A DNA stretch of 64,000 bases from Chthoniobacter flavus Ellin428 (GTDB lineage Bacteria > Verrucomicrobiota > Verrucomicrobiia > Chthoniobacterales > Chthoniobacteraceae), in assembly GCF_000173075.1 (NCBI RefSeq), contig NZ_ABVL01000031.1, positions 1-64,000 of the forward strand, given 5' to 3'. This document shows, piece by piece, positions 17,512-26,701 of this stretch; position 1 is the stretch's first letter, and each line of letters opens with the position of its first letter. The notes below the pieces were generated by a model that worked only from the letters and a program-made list of their open reading frames with translations, was not told where the DNA came from and did not search any database. A program made the position numbers and the translations under genes.

Positions 17512-18267
17512 GTCCTGCAGCTTCGCCGTCTTCTCCCGATGCGCTTCCTCCTGGTCGATGAGCGAGAGAAACACTTTCTCGAGAGCGCCGGTCTCATGGG
17601 CCTGTGAGCGCAGCTCCTGCACGGTGCCGAGCGCGATCAATTTGCCGTGGTGGATGATGCCGATGCGGTCGGCGACTTCCTCGGCCACGCTGAGTTGGTG
17701 CGTCGAGAGAAAGAGCGTCATGCCGGCCTTGGCCCGCGCGCGGAGTTCCTGCTTCACGATGCGCGCGTGCATCGGGTCAAGGCCGATCATCGGTTCATCG
17801 ATGATGAAGACCTTCGGATCGTGGAGCAGCGCCGAGGCGATGACGAGCCGTTGCCGGGTGCCATGGGAAAGATTTTCCGTGAGTTCGTGCCGGTACTCGT
17901 CGAGGTGGAAGCGCTCGAAGAGTTCATCGCTGCGTTGCAGGATGAGCTTGCGCTCCATCCGGAAGATGTCGCCCACGAATTGCATGAACTCGACGCTGGT
18001 CAGCTTTTCGTAGACGAAGGGAAAATCCGGGACGTAGGCGAGCAGTTCCTTGGCTTTGTTTGGCTCGCGCAACATATCGAAGCCGCCGATGAAGACCTCA
18101 CCCTCGGTCGGCCGGAGCAGCCCAGTGAGCATCTTGATCGTCGTCGTCTTGCCCGCGGCGTTGGGCCCGAGAAAAGCGAAGAACTCACCCTCGGGCACTT
18201 CCAGGTCGAGCCCATCCACGGCGGTCAGCGAGCCATAGTTTTTTTTGAGCCTGCGGGCGGAGATCAA
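17509..18267 (-). CDS. ABC transporter ATP-binding protein
   Basis: 252 residues with Walker A GPNAAGKTTTIKML, the Q-loop region, signature LSHGTRQRLVIASALL (SHGT in place of SGGQ), Walker B VFIIDEPMIGLDP and the H-loop STHQLS. The signature variation and overall layout match the ABC-2 exporter ATPases (CcmA-like, DRR/Nod type) that energise separate membrane subunits. No permease gene is adjacent in this window, so it must work with a subunit encoded elsewhere. The start is TTG at 18267 (LISARRLKKNYG). Its stop lies in the heptamer repeat. Confidence 0.85.
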   Translation of the reverse strand: MISARRLKKNYGSLTAVDGLDLEVPEGEFFAFLGPNAAGKTTTIKMLTGLLRPTEGEVFIGGFDMLREPNKAKELLAYVPDFPFVYEKLTSVEFMQFVGDIFRMERKLILQRSDELFERFHLDEYRHELTENLSHGTRQRLVIASALLHDPKVFIIDEPMIGLDPMHARIVKQELRARAKAGMTLFLSTHQLSVAEEVADRIGIIHHGKLIALGTVQELRSQAHETGALEKVFLSLIDQEEAHREKTAKLQD

Positions 18268-18490
18268 GGGACGAGGAGAGTTGAAATGCGAAAGAACGGC
18301 GAGCGCCGATAAAAGATGCGTTGGCGGTCCCGTGGAAAGGGAAAAATCGAAGATCTGTCTCCGGAGCGTGAACGCCGCATTGCCGGAAATGAAAAGTCAC
18401 AGCGGCATCCTCCCGCTGATTCTCCAATGCCAGGCAGTCCCGCCCTCGCGGACCGCTGCCACCCCTATTCTGCCATCGTCTGCCGAAAAA

Positions 18491-18685
18491 TCAGACGGTC
18501 AGCCGCACCATTTCCTTTCCCTTGTCGTCGAAGACGACGAACGGCGCGCCCTCGCATTCCGGCGTCTCTTTCGCGAAAGCGAATGCCTCGGTGATCGAGT
18601 CGAATTCCACCGCTTCTTCGTTACCTTCCTGCATCAATTTGAACCCCAACCAACGCGGCTCGGCGAACAACAAAAATGGTTTCAT
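18491..18685 (-). CDS. Small conserved-looking soluble protein
   Basis: 64 residues from ATG 18685 (MKPFLLFAEPRWLGF). It is acidic, with a helical AFAFAKETPECEG segment and a C-terminal FVVFDDKGKEMVRL strand. A longer frame to 18766 exists but looks like non-coding extension. I do not recognise a family. Upstream, 18268-18490 holds a short 'GGCATCCT..CCGCTGATT' motif, similar to one at 52616, and nothing else. Confidence 0.5.
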   Translation of the reverse strand: MKPFLLFAEPRWLGFKLMQEGNEEAVEFDSITEAFAFAKETPECEGAPFVVFDDKGKEMVRLTV

Positions 18686-18977
18686 CTTGCTACGCCATTC
18701 GGAGAAACCCGCTCGGGTGGTCGCCTGTCGCCGAAGTCGCTGATGGACCTCGTTGGGTATGCTCACGTAGCCTCCTACGTGGTGGTGAAAGCATTCCGTT
18801 ATCTGACTGCCGTTGAGTCGGATACGTATCTGAAGACGGTTTGAAAAAATTTGCGGTTATTTGCCGCCCAAGGTGAACCGAGCGTCGGTGAGGGGCGAGC
18901 ATGCCGGCGTGGAAGCATGCGAGGGACTCGCGCCCGCTCCGAGCACAGCGTGACTCCCTAGGATCCAGAGGGAGAAC

Positions 18978-19065
18978 GGTGAGGCAGGGATTCGAACCCT
19001 GGGTACCTTTTAAAGGGTACAACGCTTTAGCAAAGCGCCGCTTTCGACCACTCAGCCACCTCACC
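18978..19065 (-). tRNA. tRNA-Ser(GCT)
   Basis: On the minus strand the 88-nt sequence folds as a class II tRNA. The acceptor stem is GGTGAGG/CCTCACC, a GGTTCGAATCC T-arm is present, and the long variable arm GTACCCTT...AAGGTACC is typical of Ser. The anticodon loop CTTTGCTAAAG gives anticodon GCT (reads AGC/AGT). The 3' CCA is not encoded. Confidence 0.95.
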
Positions 19066-19195
19066 AACTGTGGGGCGCTTATTTCGGGTGGTTCGCGGGT
19101 ATTGGCAAGAAAAAATCCGATTTTGCGGCGGCTTTTTCGCGGATCGGAGGGGAAGGGGGCGAAAGAGGACGAGGAGAGTAAGGGAATGGGAGGAT

Positions 19196-19316
19196 GCGGA
19201 ATGGCTGATGGCAGATGCTGTGGCTTCGAGTTTGAAGGAAAGAAGAACCACGGATTACGCAGATTTCACGGATTACAGAAATCTGCGCGGCCTCGTCCCA
19301 TCCGTGAAATCCGCGC
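19196..19316. repeat. Heptamer run and 9-mer inverted repeat
   Basis: Within the gene-free stretch 19066-19470, units ATGGCTG and ATGGCAG occur near 19200-19220. From 19248, 9-bp units CACGGATTA, CGCAGATTT and CACGGATTA run in tandem, with a complementary arm (ATCCGTGAA, ATCCGCGCG) near 19299-19316. The rest of the stretch shows nothing recognisable. Confidence 0.65.
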
Positions 19317-19470
19317 GCCCCGTGGTTTTAAAATTCTCGCGAATTTGGGAAGGGCCGAACGACCGAGGGCATCGGGGCGACCTTTTTTGGGGCGGCATTG
19401 CGAGGCCGGATGACAGATTTGTCGCGGTGGGTTGCGCTGGGCGGTATTCCGTGATGCTGTGCGGGTGTAG

Positions 19471-19821
19471 ATGTATTCCTTATTCGTTCGTGTCCGACTT
19501 TTTCTGGCGTTATTGGTGACGGTGGTTCTTTTGAGTGGATGCGGTGCGGCGCGCTTCTGGTTTGGTGGGAAACGGCCGCCGCGGGCCACGGCCAAGGTGC
19601 CGCAATTCGTGGGCACGGTGACGCTGGTGAGCGACGATCCGTCGTTTGTGTTGATCGACAATGGCTCGTTGCCGCCGCCCACCGCCGGGACGGTGCTGAC
19701 GATCGATAATCTAGGCGGGACGCCGGTGGAGATGAAGGTGACCCGCATCCAGAAGCCGCCCTTTGTGGTGGCGGATATCGTGAAAGGGGCACCGAAGAAA
19801 GGGGATCGGGTTTTTCGGTAG
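19471..19821 (+). CDS. Small outer-membrane or periplasmic lipoprotein
   Basis: 116 residues with a lipoprotein signal: hydrophobic FLALLVTVVLLSGCG with a lipobox ending LSGC. The mature domain is short and beta-rich: VGTVTLVSDDPSFVLIDNG, then GTVLTIDNLGGTPVEMKVT, ending KKGDRVFR. The pattern suggests a small barrel-like fold, perhaps SH3/OB-like, sensing or stiffening the envelope; function is unknown. It is transcribed alone. Confidence 0.75.
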   Translation: MYSLFVRVRLFLALLVTVVLLSGCGAARFWFGGKRPPRATAKVPQFVGTVTLVSDDPSFVLIDNGSLPPPTAGTVLTIDNLGGTPVEMKVTRIQKPPFVVADIVKGAPKKGDRVFR

Positions 19822-19875
19822 TGCCTGAAGGAGATCGGCGGGACAGGGCGAGGGCGTTCTGTCGGGGCGCTGCGA

Positions 19876-19917
19876 GCGAAAGTGGCGGGCGAAAGTGGCG
19901 GGCGAAAGTGGCGGGCG
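19876..19917. repeat. Three exact 14-bp tandem repeats
   Basis: GCGAAAGTGGCGGG occurs three times head to tail. The 14-bp period is twice seven and so fits the heptamer phasing seen elsewhere. It lies in the 241-bp spacer between the lipoprotein gene and the cNMP-fold gene. Confidence 0.85.
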
Positions 19918-20062
19918 ACCATTGCGCGAGATCGCGGTTGAGTTGGGTGTTTTGCACCGAAACTCGGGAGCGCCTCTGGCGTTTAGAGATGGTTTCTCAC
20001 GGGATTTCTCCGGGAATCCCTCAATGGCACCCATGCATCAACCCACACCCAACCACGAAAAA

Positions 20063-20560
20063 TCAGCCCTGCGCCGCGGGCGGGGAGGGGTGCGGGATGG
20101 CGCCTTCGGCGCTGGACCAATAGGCGGTATTCACCAGGCGGGCGCTCGTTTGGCGCAGGCGGCGGGCCATCTCCGTCATCATGGAGGAGACGATTTTGTA
20201 GCCGACGACGGTGTTGGACTCCATAAATTGGTGGAAGGCCTCGTAATCGATATACGCGAGCTTGGTCGGCTTCATGGCGTAGATGCTGGCCGTGGCCACG
20301 CCCGGGTCGAAGAGATTGATCTCGCCGAAGAACCCGCCCGGACCGAGCCGGCCGAGGAGCATCTCGCGTTTATTGGCCATGCGGCGGATGTGCACGACGC
20401 CTTCCGTGACGATGGAGAAGTTCTTTACCGGCGTGCCTTCTTCGATGATCCGTTCCTTGGTGTTGACTTCGCGGATCAGCATGAGCGCGCAGAGCGCTCG
20501 CAATTCCTCCTCGGTGAGTTTTCGCAAAATGGAAACATTGCGGAGCAATTCGACGTCCAT
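20063..20560 (-). CDS. Stand-alone cyclic-nucleotide-binding-fold protein
   Basis: 165 residues from ATG 20560 (MDVELLRNVSILRKLTEEEL). The single domain has the CRP/cNMP beta-barrel pattern: IREVNTKERIIEEGTPVKNF, VTEGVVHIRR and the phosphate-cassette region GGFFGEINLFDPGVATASI. No helix-turn-helix domain follows, so it is not a transcription factor by itself. The Arg that contacts the cyclic phosphate (GE...R-A) is replaced by V-A-T, so cAMP or cGMP binding is doubtful. It may act as a regulatory domain for a partner. It is divergent from marR. Confidence 0.8.
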   Translation of the reverse strand: MDVELLRNVSILRKLTEEELRALCALMLIREVNTKERIIEEGTPVKNFSIVTEGVVHIRRMANKREMLLGRLGPGGFFGEINLFDPGVATASIYAMKPTKLAYIDYEAFHQFMESNTVVGYKIVSSMMTEMARRLRQTSARLVNTAYWSSAEGAIPHPSPPAAQG

Positions 20561-20658
20561 ATGTGTAACGCTAACAGCCGTGCCTACTCTGGGGCAAGGG
20601 CGGAACGGAGAACGATTTGTACTTCCCGTGAATCGAGATTGACGACTCATTCGAGAGC

Positions 20659-20679
20659 TTTAATGTAAACGCCATTAAA
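20659..20679. promoter_or_regulatory. Candidate MarR operator
   Basis: A perfect 7-bp inverted repeat, TTTAATG and CATTAAA, is separated by 7 bp and ends 3 bp before the marR ATG. MarR proteins bind such pseudo-palindromes as dimers, so this is a likely autoregulatory site. Confidence 0.6.
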
Positions 20680-20682
20680 TTT

Positions 20683-21138
20683 ATGCCGACCTTACGCGCC
20701 GCGGATTCCAAACGCACCGACGCCGAGCGGCTGGCGGACATCTTTACGGTCCTCCAGCGCTGTTTCATTTTGAACCTTTCGAAGGAACTCAATCGGGGCA
20801 ATGTCTCCTTTCCACAGTACTGCCTGCTCGGTTTCCTGCGGGAGCAGAATGAGCTGACGATGTCGGAGATCGCGCAGAAGATGGGACATTCCACGGCGGC
20901 AGCCACGGGGCTCATCGATCGGCTGGAGAATCTGGGGCACGTGAAGCGGATGCACGCGAAGGATGACCGGCGGAAGGTGCTCGTGCAGATCACTACATCC
21001 GGCTCCAATCTGGTCGCCGAAGTGCGCGAAGACATGATTTCAAACTTGTTGAAGATGATGGATGTTCTCGATCCCGCGGAGCAGAAGACGTGGTTGCAGA
21101 TCTACGAGAAAATCTTCAGCTACTGCCGCTCCAAATGA
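20683..21138 (+). CDS. MarR-family transcriptional regulator
   Basis: 151 residues with a winged-helix core: FPQYCLLGFLREQNELTMSE, IAQKMGHSTAAATGLIDRLE as the recognition helix, and the wing MHAKDDRRKVLVQIT with the family's D-x-R motif. Flanking helices give the dimer interface. Its TGA overlaps the ATG of the tolC-like gene (ATGA at 21135), so it heads an operon with an outer-membrane efflux protein, a classic arrangement for a repressor of efflux. The inverted repeat at 20659 is the likely operator. Confidence 0.88.
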   Translation: MPTLRAADSKRTDAERLADIFTVLQRCFILNLSKELNRGNVSFPQYCLLGFLREQNELTMSEIAQKMGHSTAAATGLIDRLENLGHVKRMHAKDDRRKVLVQITTSGSNLVAEVREDMISNLLKMMDVLDPAEQKTWLQIYEKIFSYCRSK

Positions 21139-22810
21139 GACTACGCCCACTGGCCGCGAGCATCGCGGCTGCCCTGTTAGTATTGTCACCCGCCATTGCG
21201 GTCCAACCTCATCCCGTCCAACACACTTGGAATGGGGATCTCACCCTCGACCAGGCGATCCGGCTCGCCCTGAAGCAGAACCCGAACGTCCTCAAAGCGC
21301 TCTGGCAGATCGAGCAAACGCGCGGGCAGATCATCGAAGTGCGCTCGGAGGCGCTACCCCACGTGGCATTGACGTCGTCCTATTTTCAGCAATCGAAGAG
21401 CCTGCTCGCGGGCCGGGGCGGAAACCTTTCCAACAGCACTGCGGGGACGAATAACACCGGCAGCAACAGCTTCAATACGAGCGATCTTTCCAAGCAGCTC
21501 GCGAATATTCCCGGCGTGTCGCAGAGCGCGGCGGGGCAGGTGGCCAGCGCCGTGCAGAATAGCGTGTCGCAAGCCCAAGGCTCCCAACCTTCGACGAGCA
21601 GTTTCGGCGGCGGCGATATCTCGTGGAATGTGGACGTGCAGGTGACGCAGACGCTTTACGCCGGCGGCGCGATTCGCTCGGCGATCAATATCGCGAAGTT
21701 TACGGACGACAGCAGTTACTTCAATCTGCGCGATGTCATCGACCAGACGATCGATACCGTGCGCCAGCAGTTCTACACGGTGCTCTTGAACCGCGAGCTC
21801 ATCAAGGTCCAGGAGGAATCGGTGAAGTTGCTCGAGGATCAGCTCAAGGAATCCAGCAGAACCGTTTCGAAGCCGGCACAGTGCCGCGTTTCAACGTGCT
21901 GCAAGGCGAGGTCGCACTGGCGAACCAGCAGCCGCAATTGATCACCGCGAAGAATAATTACGTGATCTCGGAATACCAACTGGCCAAGACCCTCGGCATC
22001 GACCCGGGTCCGTCGGGCCAGACGACCTACCACGCGGTGGGGAGTCTCGACGTGCACGAGCGCCCGCTCGGTCTGCGCAACGCGATCCAGATGGGCATCG
22101 AGCACCGGCCGTTCCTCAAGGTGCAACGCCTGACGATCCTTATCCAAAAGGAGCAGGTGAAAGTGGCGCTCTCCGGCTACAAGCCCACGCTGTCGGCCAA
22201 CGGCGGCTACGAAGTGCGCAATAACCCGACGACGAGTCATCTCGATGAAACGGTCGATGGCTGGTTCTTCGGCATCAGCGGCCAGTGGAATATTTTCGAC
22301 GGTCTCCAGACCTATGGAAAGGTGAAGGAGGCGCGGGCTTCCCTCGAGTCGGCGAAGGTGAACTACGACGATTCGGTGCACCAGGTGGAGCTGGAAGTGC
22401 AACAGGCCTACGCGAATTTGCAGACGGCGCGGGAGACCATTCGCAGCCAGGAAAAAGTGGTGGAGCAAGCGCTCGAAGCAGTGCGTCTCGCCACGGAGCG
22501 TCTTGCCGCGGGGGCGGGCACCCAGCTCGATGTGTTGAATGCGCAGGTGCAGTTGACCACCGCGCGGAGCACGGAGCTGCAGGCGCGGGCGAATTACAAC
22601 ACGGCGATGGCCGAGTTCGATCGCGTGACCGCGACGGCGACCGCGTACGCCGAGACCTTCAGCGATCCGCTGATCGCCCACACGAAGAAGCCGAAGGATC
22701 CCTGGTTCGTGGACACGCGCGATCCGTACACCCTCAAGTCGGGTGGCTCTTCGGATAAAGCGACTCCGGCTCCGACGCCGAAGAAAAAGAAGAAGTCGCT
22801 ACAACCGTGA
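21135..22810 (+). pseudogene. TolC-family outer-membrane efflux protein, one frameshift
   Basis: TolC-type trimers form the outer-membrane exit duct for tripartite efflux or type I secretion. The first frame gives a signal peptide (AASIAAALLVLSPAIA) and the first OEP repeat (LTLDQAIRLALKQNPNVLKA) up to LLEDQLKES. The second frame continues with QQNRFEAGTVPRFNVLQGEV and the second OEP half (VEQALEAVRLATERLAAG), and ends with a Lys-rich tail at 22810. One missing base at the CC of 21853-21854 explains the break, and repair gives about 559 residues. A Gln/Ser/Asn-rich insert (about residues 95-150) is unusual for the family. It follows marR with overlap; the pump and adaptor are not adjacent. 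Confidence 0.8.
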
Positions 22811-23487
22811 GCGAAGCCCCGCCGGCGGTCGCGGCGTCGATGCCGATCGAGAGATTTCCGGCGCTCGTCGCGGCGCCGGGAGTGGTCCACGGCTTTCTTG
22901 GCCGTGTGTCCGGGCTCGACGTCAAGGTCGACCGCGCCCTGGCGCTGGAGCGGCTCGATGGTTTTCATCGAGCCGCCCGCGAAGAGCTGGGGCTCGGTGG
23001 ACGCGCGTTTGTCTTTGGCGAGCAGGTGCATGGCCGGGAGGTCGCGGTCGTGGATGAACACACCTCGGCACCGGTACCGGGAGTCGATGGCGTCATCACC
23101 GCGAGCCGGGCAGTGTGCCTCGGGGTTTACGTCGCGGATTGCTGCGCGGTCTATCTCGTCGATCCAGTGCGGCGGGTGATCGGGCTGCTCCATTCGGGCC
23201 GCAAGGGAAGCGAACTGGGCATCACCGCCGTGGCCATTGAGCGCATGCGGACGGAGTTCCAGTGCGACCCGGCGGATATCATCGTGCAGCTCAGCCCGTG
23301 CATTCGGCCGCCGAATTACGAGGTCGATTTTGCGGCATTCGTCGTGGCGCAATGTCGCGCGGCGGGCGTAACTCAGGTGCACGATTGCGGGACGTGCACG
23401 GGCGCCGACACAGATGCGTACTATTCCTATCGCATGGAGAAGGGGAAGACGGGGCGGATGCTTGCCCTGCTTGCTCTGCGGTCCTAA
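22807..23487 (+). CDS. pgeF: PgeF/YfiH-type laccase-domain protein
   Basis: 226 residues of the Cu-oxidase_4 / DUF152 family (YfiH, LACC1), which includes the peptidoglycan editing factor and purine-nucleoside-cleaving enzymes. Metal-binding residues are visible: FGEQVHGREV, VADCCAVYLVDP with the Cys, GLLHSGRKGS with the His, and SPCIRPPNYEVD. The start is GTG 22807, overlapping the previous stop (GTGA), so it is in the marR-tolC operon by position. Its role there is unclear; the pairing may be incidental. Confidence 0.85.
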   Translation: MSEAPPAVAASMPIERFPALVAAPGVVHGFLGRVSGLDVKVDRALALERLDGFHRAAREELGLGGRAFVFGEQVHGREVAVVDEHTSAPVPGVDGVITASRAVCLGVYVADCCAVYLVDPVRRVIGLLHSGRKGSELGITAVAIERMRTEFQCDPADIIVQLSPCIRPPNYEVDFAAFVVAQCRAAGVTQVHDCGTCTGADTDAYYSYRMEKGKTGRMLALLALRS

Positions 23488-23553
23488 CGATTTGATGGTT
23501 GGCGCATCAAAGGATTCGATTCCCGGGCAGTGGAAGCTTAAGCTGGACTAAAT

Positions 23554-24306
23554 ATGAAACGCGCCTTCGACCCGCAAGAGCTCGAGCTCATGGATCGTCC
23601 GCAGCCGGTCACTCCCGAACTCGAGGAGTGCCTGCGGAATCTCGTTTCATTGAACCGCTTCTTCGGGAGCCACCGGTTGATTCGGAAGTTTCTCGCCCAG
23701 TGGCTGGTATCGGATCGCACCTACCGTGTGCTCGATCTTTGCACCGGTGCGGGCGACATTCCGCGGCTCATCGTGGATTGGGCGCGGCAGGCGGGAGTGA
23801 CGTTGCGGGTCGATGCGGTGGACGCCAGTGACTCGACGCTCGAAATCGCGCGCCGCGGCGCGGAAGCGTATCCCGAGATTCAGTTTGTCAAAGGCGATGC
23901 GCTGAAGTGGGAGAGCCGGGAGACGTATGACCTCGTGACCTGCTCGCTCGCGCTGCACCACTTCAGTGACAAAGACGCCGTTATGCTGCTGCGGCGCTGC
24001 CGCGCGCTTTCGAATCGCTTCGTCCTCGTGTCAGATCTCGAGCGCACGAGTTGGGGAGCCGCTGGCATACGGTTGCTCACCGCGCTGGTCTACCGTCAAC
24101 CGATGACCCGCGCGGATGCCAATACCTCGATCCACCGAGCCTTCTCCTTCCCGGAAATGCGCGCGTTGGCCGAAGCCGCGGGTTGGGAAAGTTTCGGCCA
24201 CATGCGGTTCCTGTTTTGCCGGCAGGCGATCTGGCTGGACGAGCGGACGGTGGGTGAGATACCCGCGGTATCGGCCGTACCGGAAGTGCTGCCGTGCCCG
24301 ACGTAG
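23554..24306 (+). CDS. Class I SAM-dependent methyltransferase
   Basis: 250 residues. Motif I is VLDLCTGAGDIPRLI, the acidic loop is VDAVDASDSTLEIARR, motif II covers FVKGDALKWE, and motif IV is LVTCSLALHHFSD. The HHF pattern and overall layout are those of Methyltransf_11/25 small-molecule or quinone/lipid methyltransferases. The N-terminal helix region (LDPQELELMDRP-like) and the Arg-rich C-terminal half may set specificity. No substrate can be assigned. It ends 7 bp before a heptamer inverted repeat and is convergent with the ABC permease. Confidence 0.82.
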   Translation: MKRAFDPQELELMDRPQPVTPELEECLRNLVSLNRFFGSHRLIRKFLAQWLVSDRTYRVLDLCTGAGDIPRLIVDWARQAGVTLRVDAVDASDSTLEIARRGAEAYPEIQFVKGDALKWESRETYDLVTCSLALHHFSDKDAVMLLRRCRALSNRFVLVSDLERTSWGAAGIRLLTALVYRQPMTRADANTSIHRAFSFPEMRALAEAAGWESFGHMRFLFCRQAIWLDERTVGEIPAVSAVPEVLPCPT

Positions 24307-24313
24307 AGGAAGA

Positions 24314-24441
24314 AAAGGATGAAGACGGAAGGATGAGGGATGAAGAGTGGTGTTTTGCTGGTAACGAAAGCCTCGTCCTCAACCCGCGTAGCGCACCCCA
24401 CTTCATCCTTCCGCCTTCCGCCTTCATCCTTTCCCATCCTA
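24314..24441. repeat. Inverted repeat with heptamer arms (unit AGGATGA)
   Basis: The left arm (24314-24350) has AGGATGA, AGACGGA and GGGATGA units. The right arm (24400-24441) has CTTCATC and CTTCCGC units. The spacer is about 50 bp. It fills the gap between the convergent methyltransferase and permease genes and includes the permease stop codon. Confidence 0.8.
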
Positions 24442-26132
24442 CACCCGAAACAATGCCCCAAGCTTTTTCCCCAGGATGCGGCTCGTGACGAAGATGGTGA
24501 GCGCGAGAAAGACCATGGCCCACACGCCCAACGCGGAAGCAACGAAGCGACCTTCGCCCATCATCTGGAAGAGTTCGTAGATGGCCTTGGTGATCGGGAA
24601 ATGAATCTGCTTCTGGGCCAGCACGAGCGAGTCCGAGACCTCGAGCATGGCGAAGGCGAAGGCCAGCAGGCCGCCGGCGAGGACATTGGCGGCGATGAGG
24701 GGGAAGGTGACGCGACGGAGAGCGCGCAGCGGCGGACAACCCAGATTTTGCGCGGCCTCTTCGAGGGTGACGCTGGTTTGCTGCAAGCCCGCCGCCGCGG
24801 AACGCACGACATACGGCAACCGCCGCACGGCGTAGGCGATGACGAGGAGAAGGGTCGGATCCTTCGAGGGATTGAGGAAAGCGAAGGTGCGTCCGTCCTG
24901 CGTCATCGAGATATAGCCGAAGGCCAGCACGAGCCCGGGCGCGGCGAGTGGCAGCATGGCGAGGGCGTCCAGCAAGTTGCGTCCCGGCAGGGTGGTGCGC
25001 ACAACGACATAGGCCACGAGCACGCCGAGGACGAGGTCGAAGATCGTCGCGAGGCTGGAGTATTTGAGGCTGTTGAGGATCGAGGGGACGGCCAGTGGAT
25101 GCGCGAGCGCGGTGCGATAGTGATCGGCGGTCCACCCCGTGGGCAGCACGGTATGATGCCAGTCTCCGGCGACGGAGGCGAGGATCACGCCGATGTGCGG
25201 GAGCAGCGCGGCCAGGGTGATCGCGGCAAAGCCCAGCGTGCAAGCCCAGCGCGCGGCGATTCCCGGCGTGCGGGCATTCGAGACGGTCGTGGCCTTTGAG
25301 ACCATGGCGTTATCGGCCCGTCCGAAGAGCAGCTTGCTCACGGCATAGAGCAACGCGGTGCTGACCAGCATCACGGCGACCAGCGCAAAGGGGAACGGAT
25401 TGCCGGCGATCTCCTTGATCCCGTAGAAAATCTGCACCGAGGTGATGCGGGAGAGATCGAAGATGAGGGGAACGCCGAGTTCGGTGAACGCAAAGATGAA
25501 GATGATCGTGCCGCCGGCGAAGAGACCCGGCATGATGAGCGGCAGGGTGATGCGCCGGAACTTGCGGAAGCCCGTGCAGCCCAGGTTTTCCGCGGCTTCC
25601 TCCATGGCTGGGTCGAGGTTCGCGAGCGCCGCGGTGAGGTTCAGGAAGAGGATCGGGTAAAGGTGCAGGGCATTGAGTGCGATCACGCCCCACATGCGGC
25701 CGCGACCGAGCCAGTCGATGGTGTCGTTCGGACCCAATACGCCGAGATGCATGAGCACGGCATTGAGCGCCCCGTACTGGCCGAGGATGTGCAGCACACC
25801 AATCGCGCCGACGAAGGGCGGCAGGATCATCGGCACCAAGATGGCCGCAGTGAGCAGCTTCTTTGCGGGAACTCATAGCGGTCCGCGACGAAAGCGAGCG
25901 GCAGCGCAATGGCAAAGGCCAGCGCTGTGCTGCCGATCGCCAGGAGGAGCGAGTTGCCGAGACCTTCGAGGTAGATGCGGTTGCGGAAAACTTCCGTGAC
26001 GAACACGAAGGTAAATTTGCCATCCGCATCGAAGAACGCTCCGCCGAGCGTGGTGCCGATCGGCCAGAGGAAAAAGCAGGCGAAGAACGCGGCGGTCAGG
26101 ACATAGACGAACCAGGCGAAGGTCTTCGACAT
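24439..26132 (-). pseudogene. Iron-type ABC transporter permease (two fused domains), one frameshift
   Basis: The product is a polytopic permease with two BPD_transp_1 domains in one chain, as in FbpB/ThiP-like importers of Fe(III), thiamine or 2-aminoethylphosphonate. Each half has its EAA coupling loop: EEAAENLGCTGFRKFRRI and EEAAQNLGCPPLRALRRV. The N-terminal frame (26132 to about 25870) starts MSKTFAWFVYVLTAAFF and reaches VADRYEFP. One base is missing at the GGG run 25867-25869, after which AKKLLTAAILVPMILPP continues in the other frame. Repaired length is about 564 residues. No binding protein or ATPase gene is adjacent. Confidence 0.8.
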
Positions 26133-26167
26133 GGGCGCAGGCTATAGAGGCCGAGTAACGAGAGCCA

Positions 26168-26244
26168 AGTAATCAGTAATCAGTGGCAAACACCAGATGG
26201 CGCTCTCCTCCGCACTGAATACTGAATACTGATTACTGATCACT
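26168..26244. repeat. Inverted repeat with heptamer arms (unit AGTAATC)
   Basis: The left arm (26168-26186) has AGTAATC units. The right arm (26213-26244) has ACTGAAT, ACTGATT and ACTGATC units. The spacer is about 26 bp. The right arm includes the stop codon of the Spy-like gene. Confidence 0.8.
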
Positions 26245-26701
26245 TCGCCTCTCCGGCCGGAACAGGCGTAGCAGGTACTGGCGTAGCCGCCGAAGGTACG
26301 GGCGTCGCCGCCACCACTGCCCCCTCCCGCCCCTTCCACTTCGCCCGGCTGCGGGCGATGATGTCGTCGAACTTCTTCACTTGGGCCGGGTAGAGGATTG
26401 CTCGTGTGCGGTCCTCTGCTTCGTGCAAAGTTGCATCCACCTGCGGCCGGATTGTTTCGTGACTCTGCCGCAGCTTGATCCGGGCGTCGTCGACGATGCC
26501 TTGTAGTTTGCGTTTCTGTTCCTCGTCGAGCTTCAGCTCACGGTCGAGGCGCTTCACTACCACGTCCATGACTGCCTCCGGTCCGCCCATGAGCGTCTCG
26601 CGGAGCTTTTGCATCGCGCCCGCACCGGTCACCGCGGCGCCGATGAAGACGCCGAAGAAGAAGATCAAGAGGACCCCAAGAATCCGTTTCAGCGTCCTCA
26701 T
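26240..26701 (-). CDS. Membrane-anchored Spy/CpxP-like periplasmic protein
   Basis: 153 residues: a short cytoplasmic start, one transmembrane helix (ILGVLLIFFFGVFIGAAVTG), then a mostly helical, charged domain (LDRELKLDEEQKRKLQGIV, then LYPAQVKKFDDIIARSRAKW). The layout resembles heavy-metal-resistance or Spy-like periplasmic chaperones and sensors. The end is a Pro/Ala-rich TPVPSAATPVPATPVP repeat. Its ATG overlaps the stop of the gene upstream (ATGA at 26698), placing it third in an ECF-sigma operon. It may modulate the anti-sigma protein; this is inference. Confidence 0.7.
   Translation of the reverse strand: MRTLKRILGVLLIFFFGVFIGAAVTGAGAMQKLRETLMGGPEAVMDVVVKRLDRELKLDEEQKRKLQGIVDDARIKLRQSHETIRPQVDATLHEAEDRTRAILYPAQVKKFDDIIARSRAKWKGREGAVVAATPVPSAATPVPATPVPAGEAK

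Noticed and set aside
21840..21860. Programmed frameshift in the tolC-like gene
   Set aside because: No slippery heptamer or downstream pseudoknot is seen, and the same kind of single-base break occurs in five unrelated genes, which points to consensus error.
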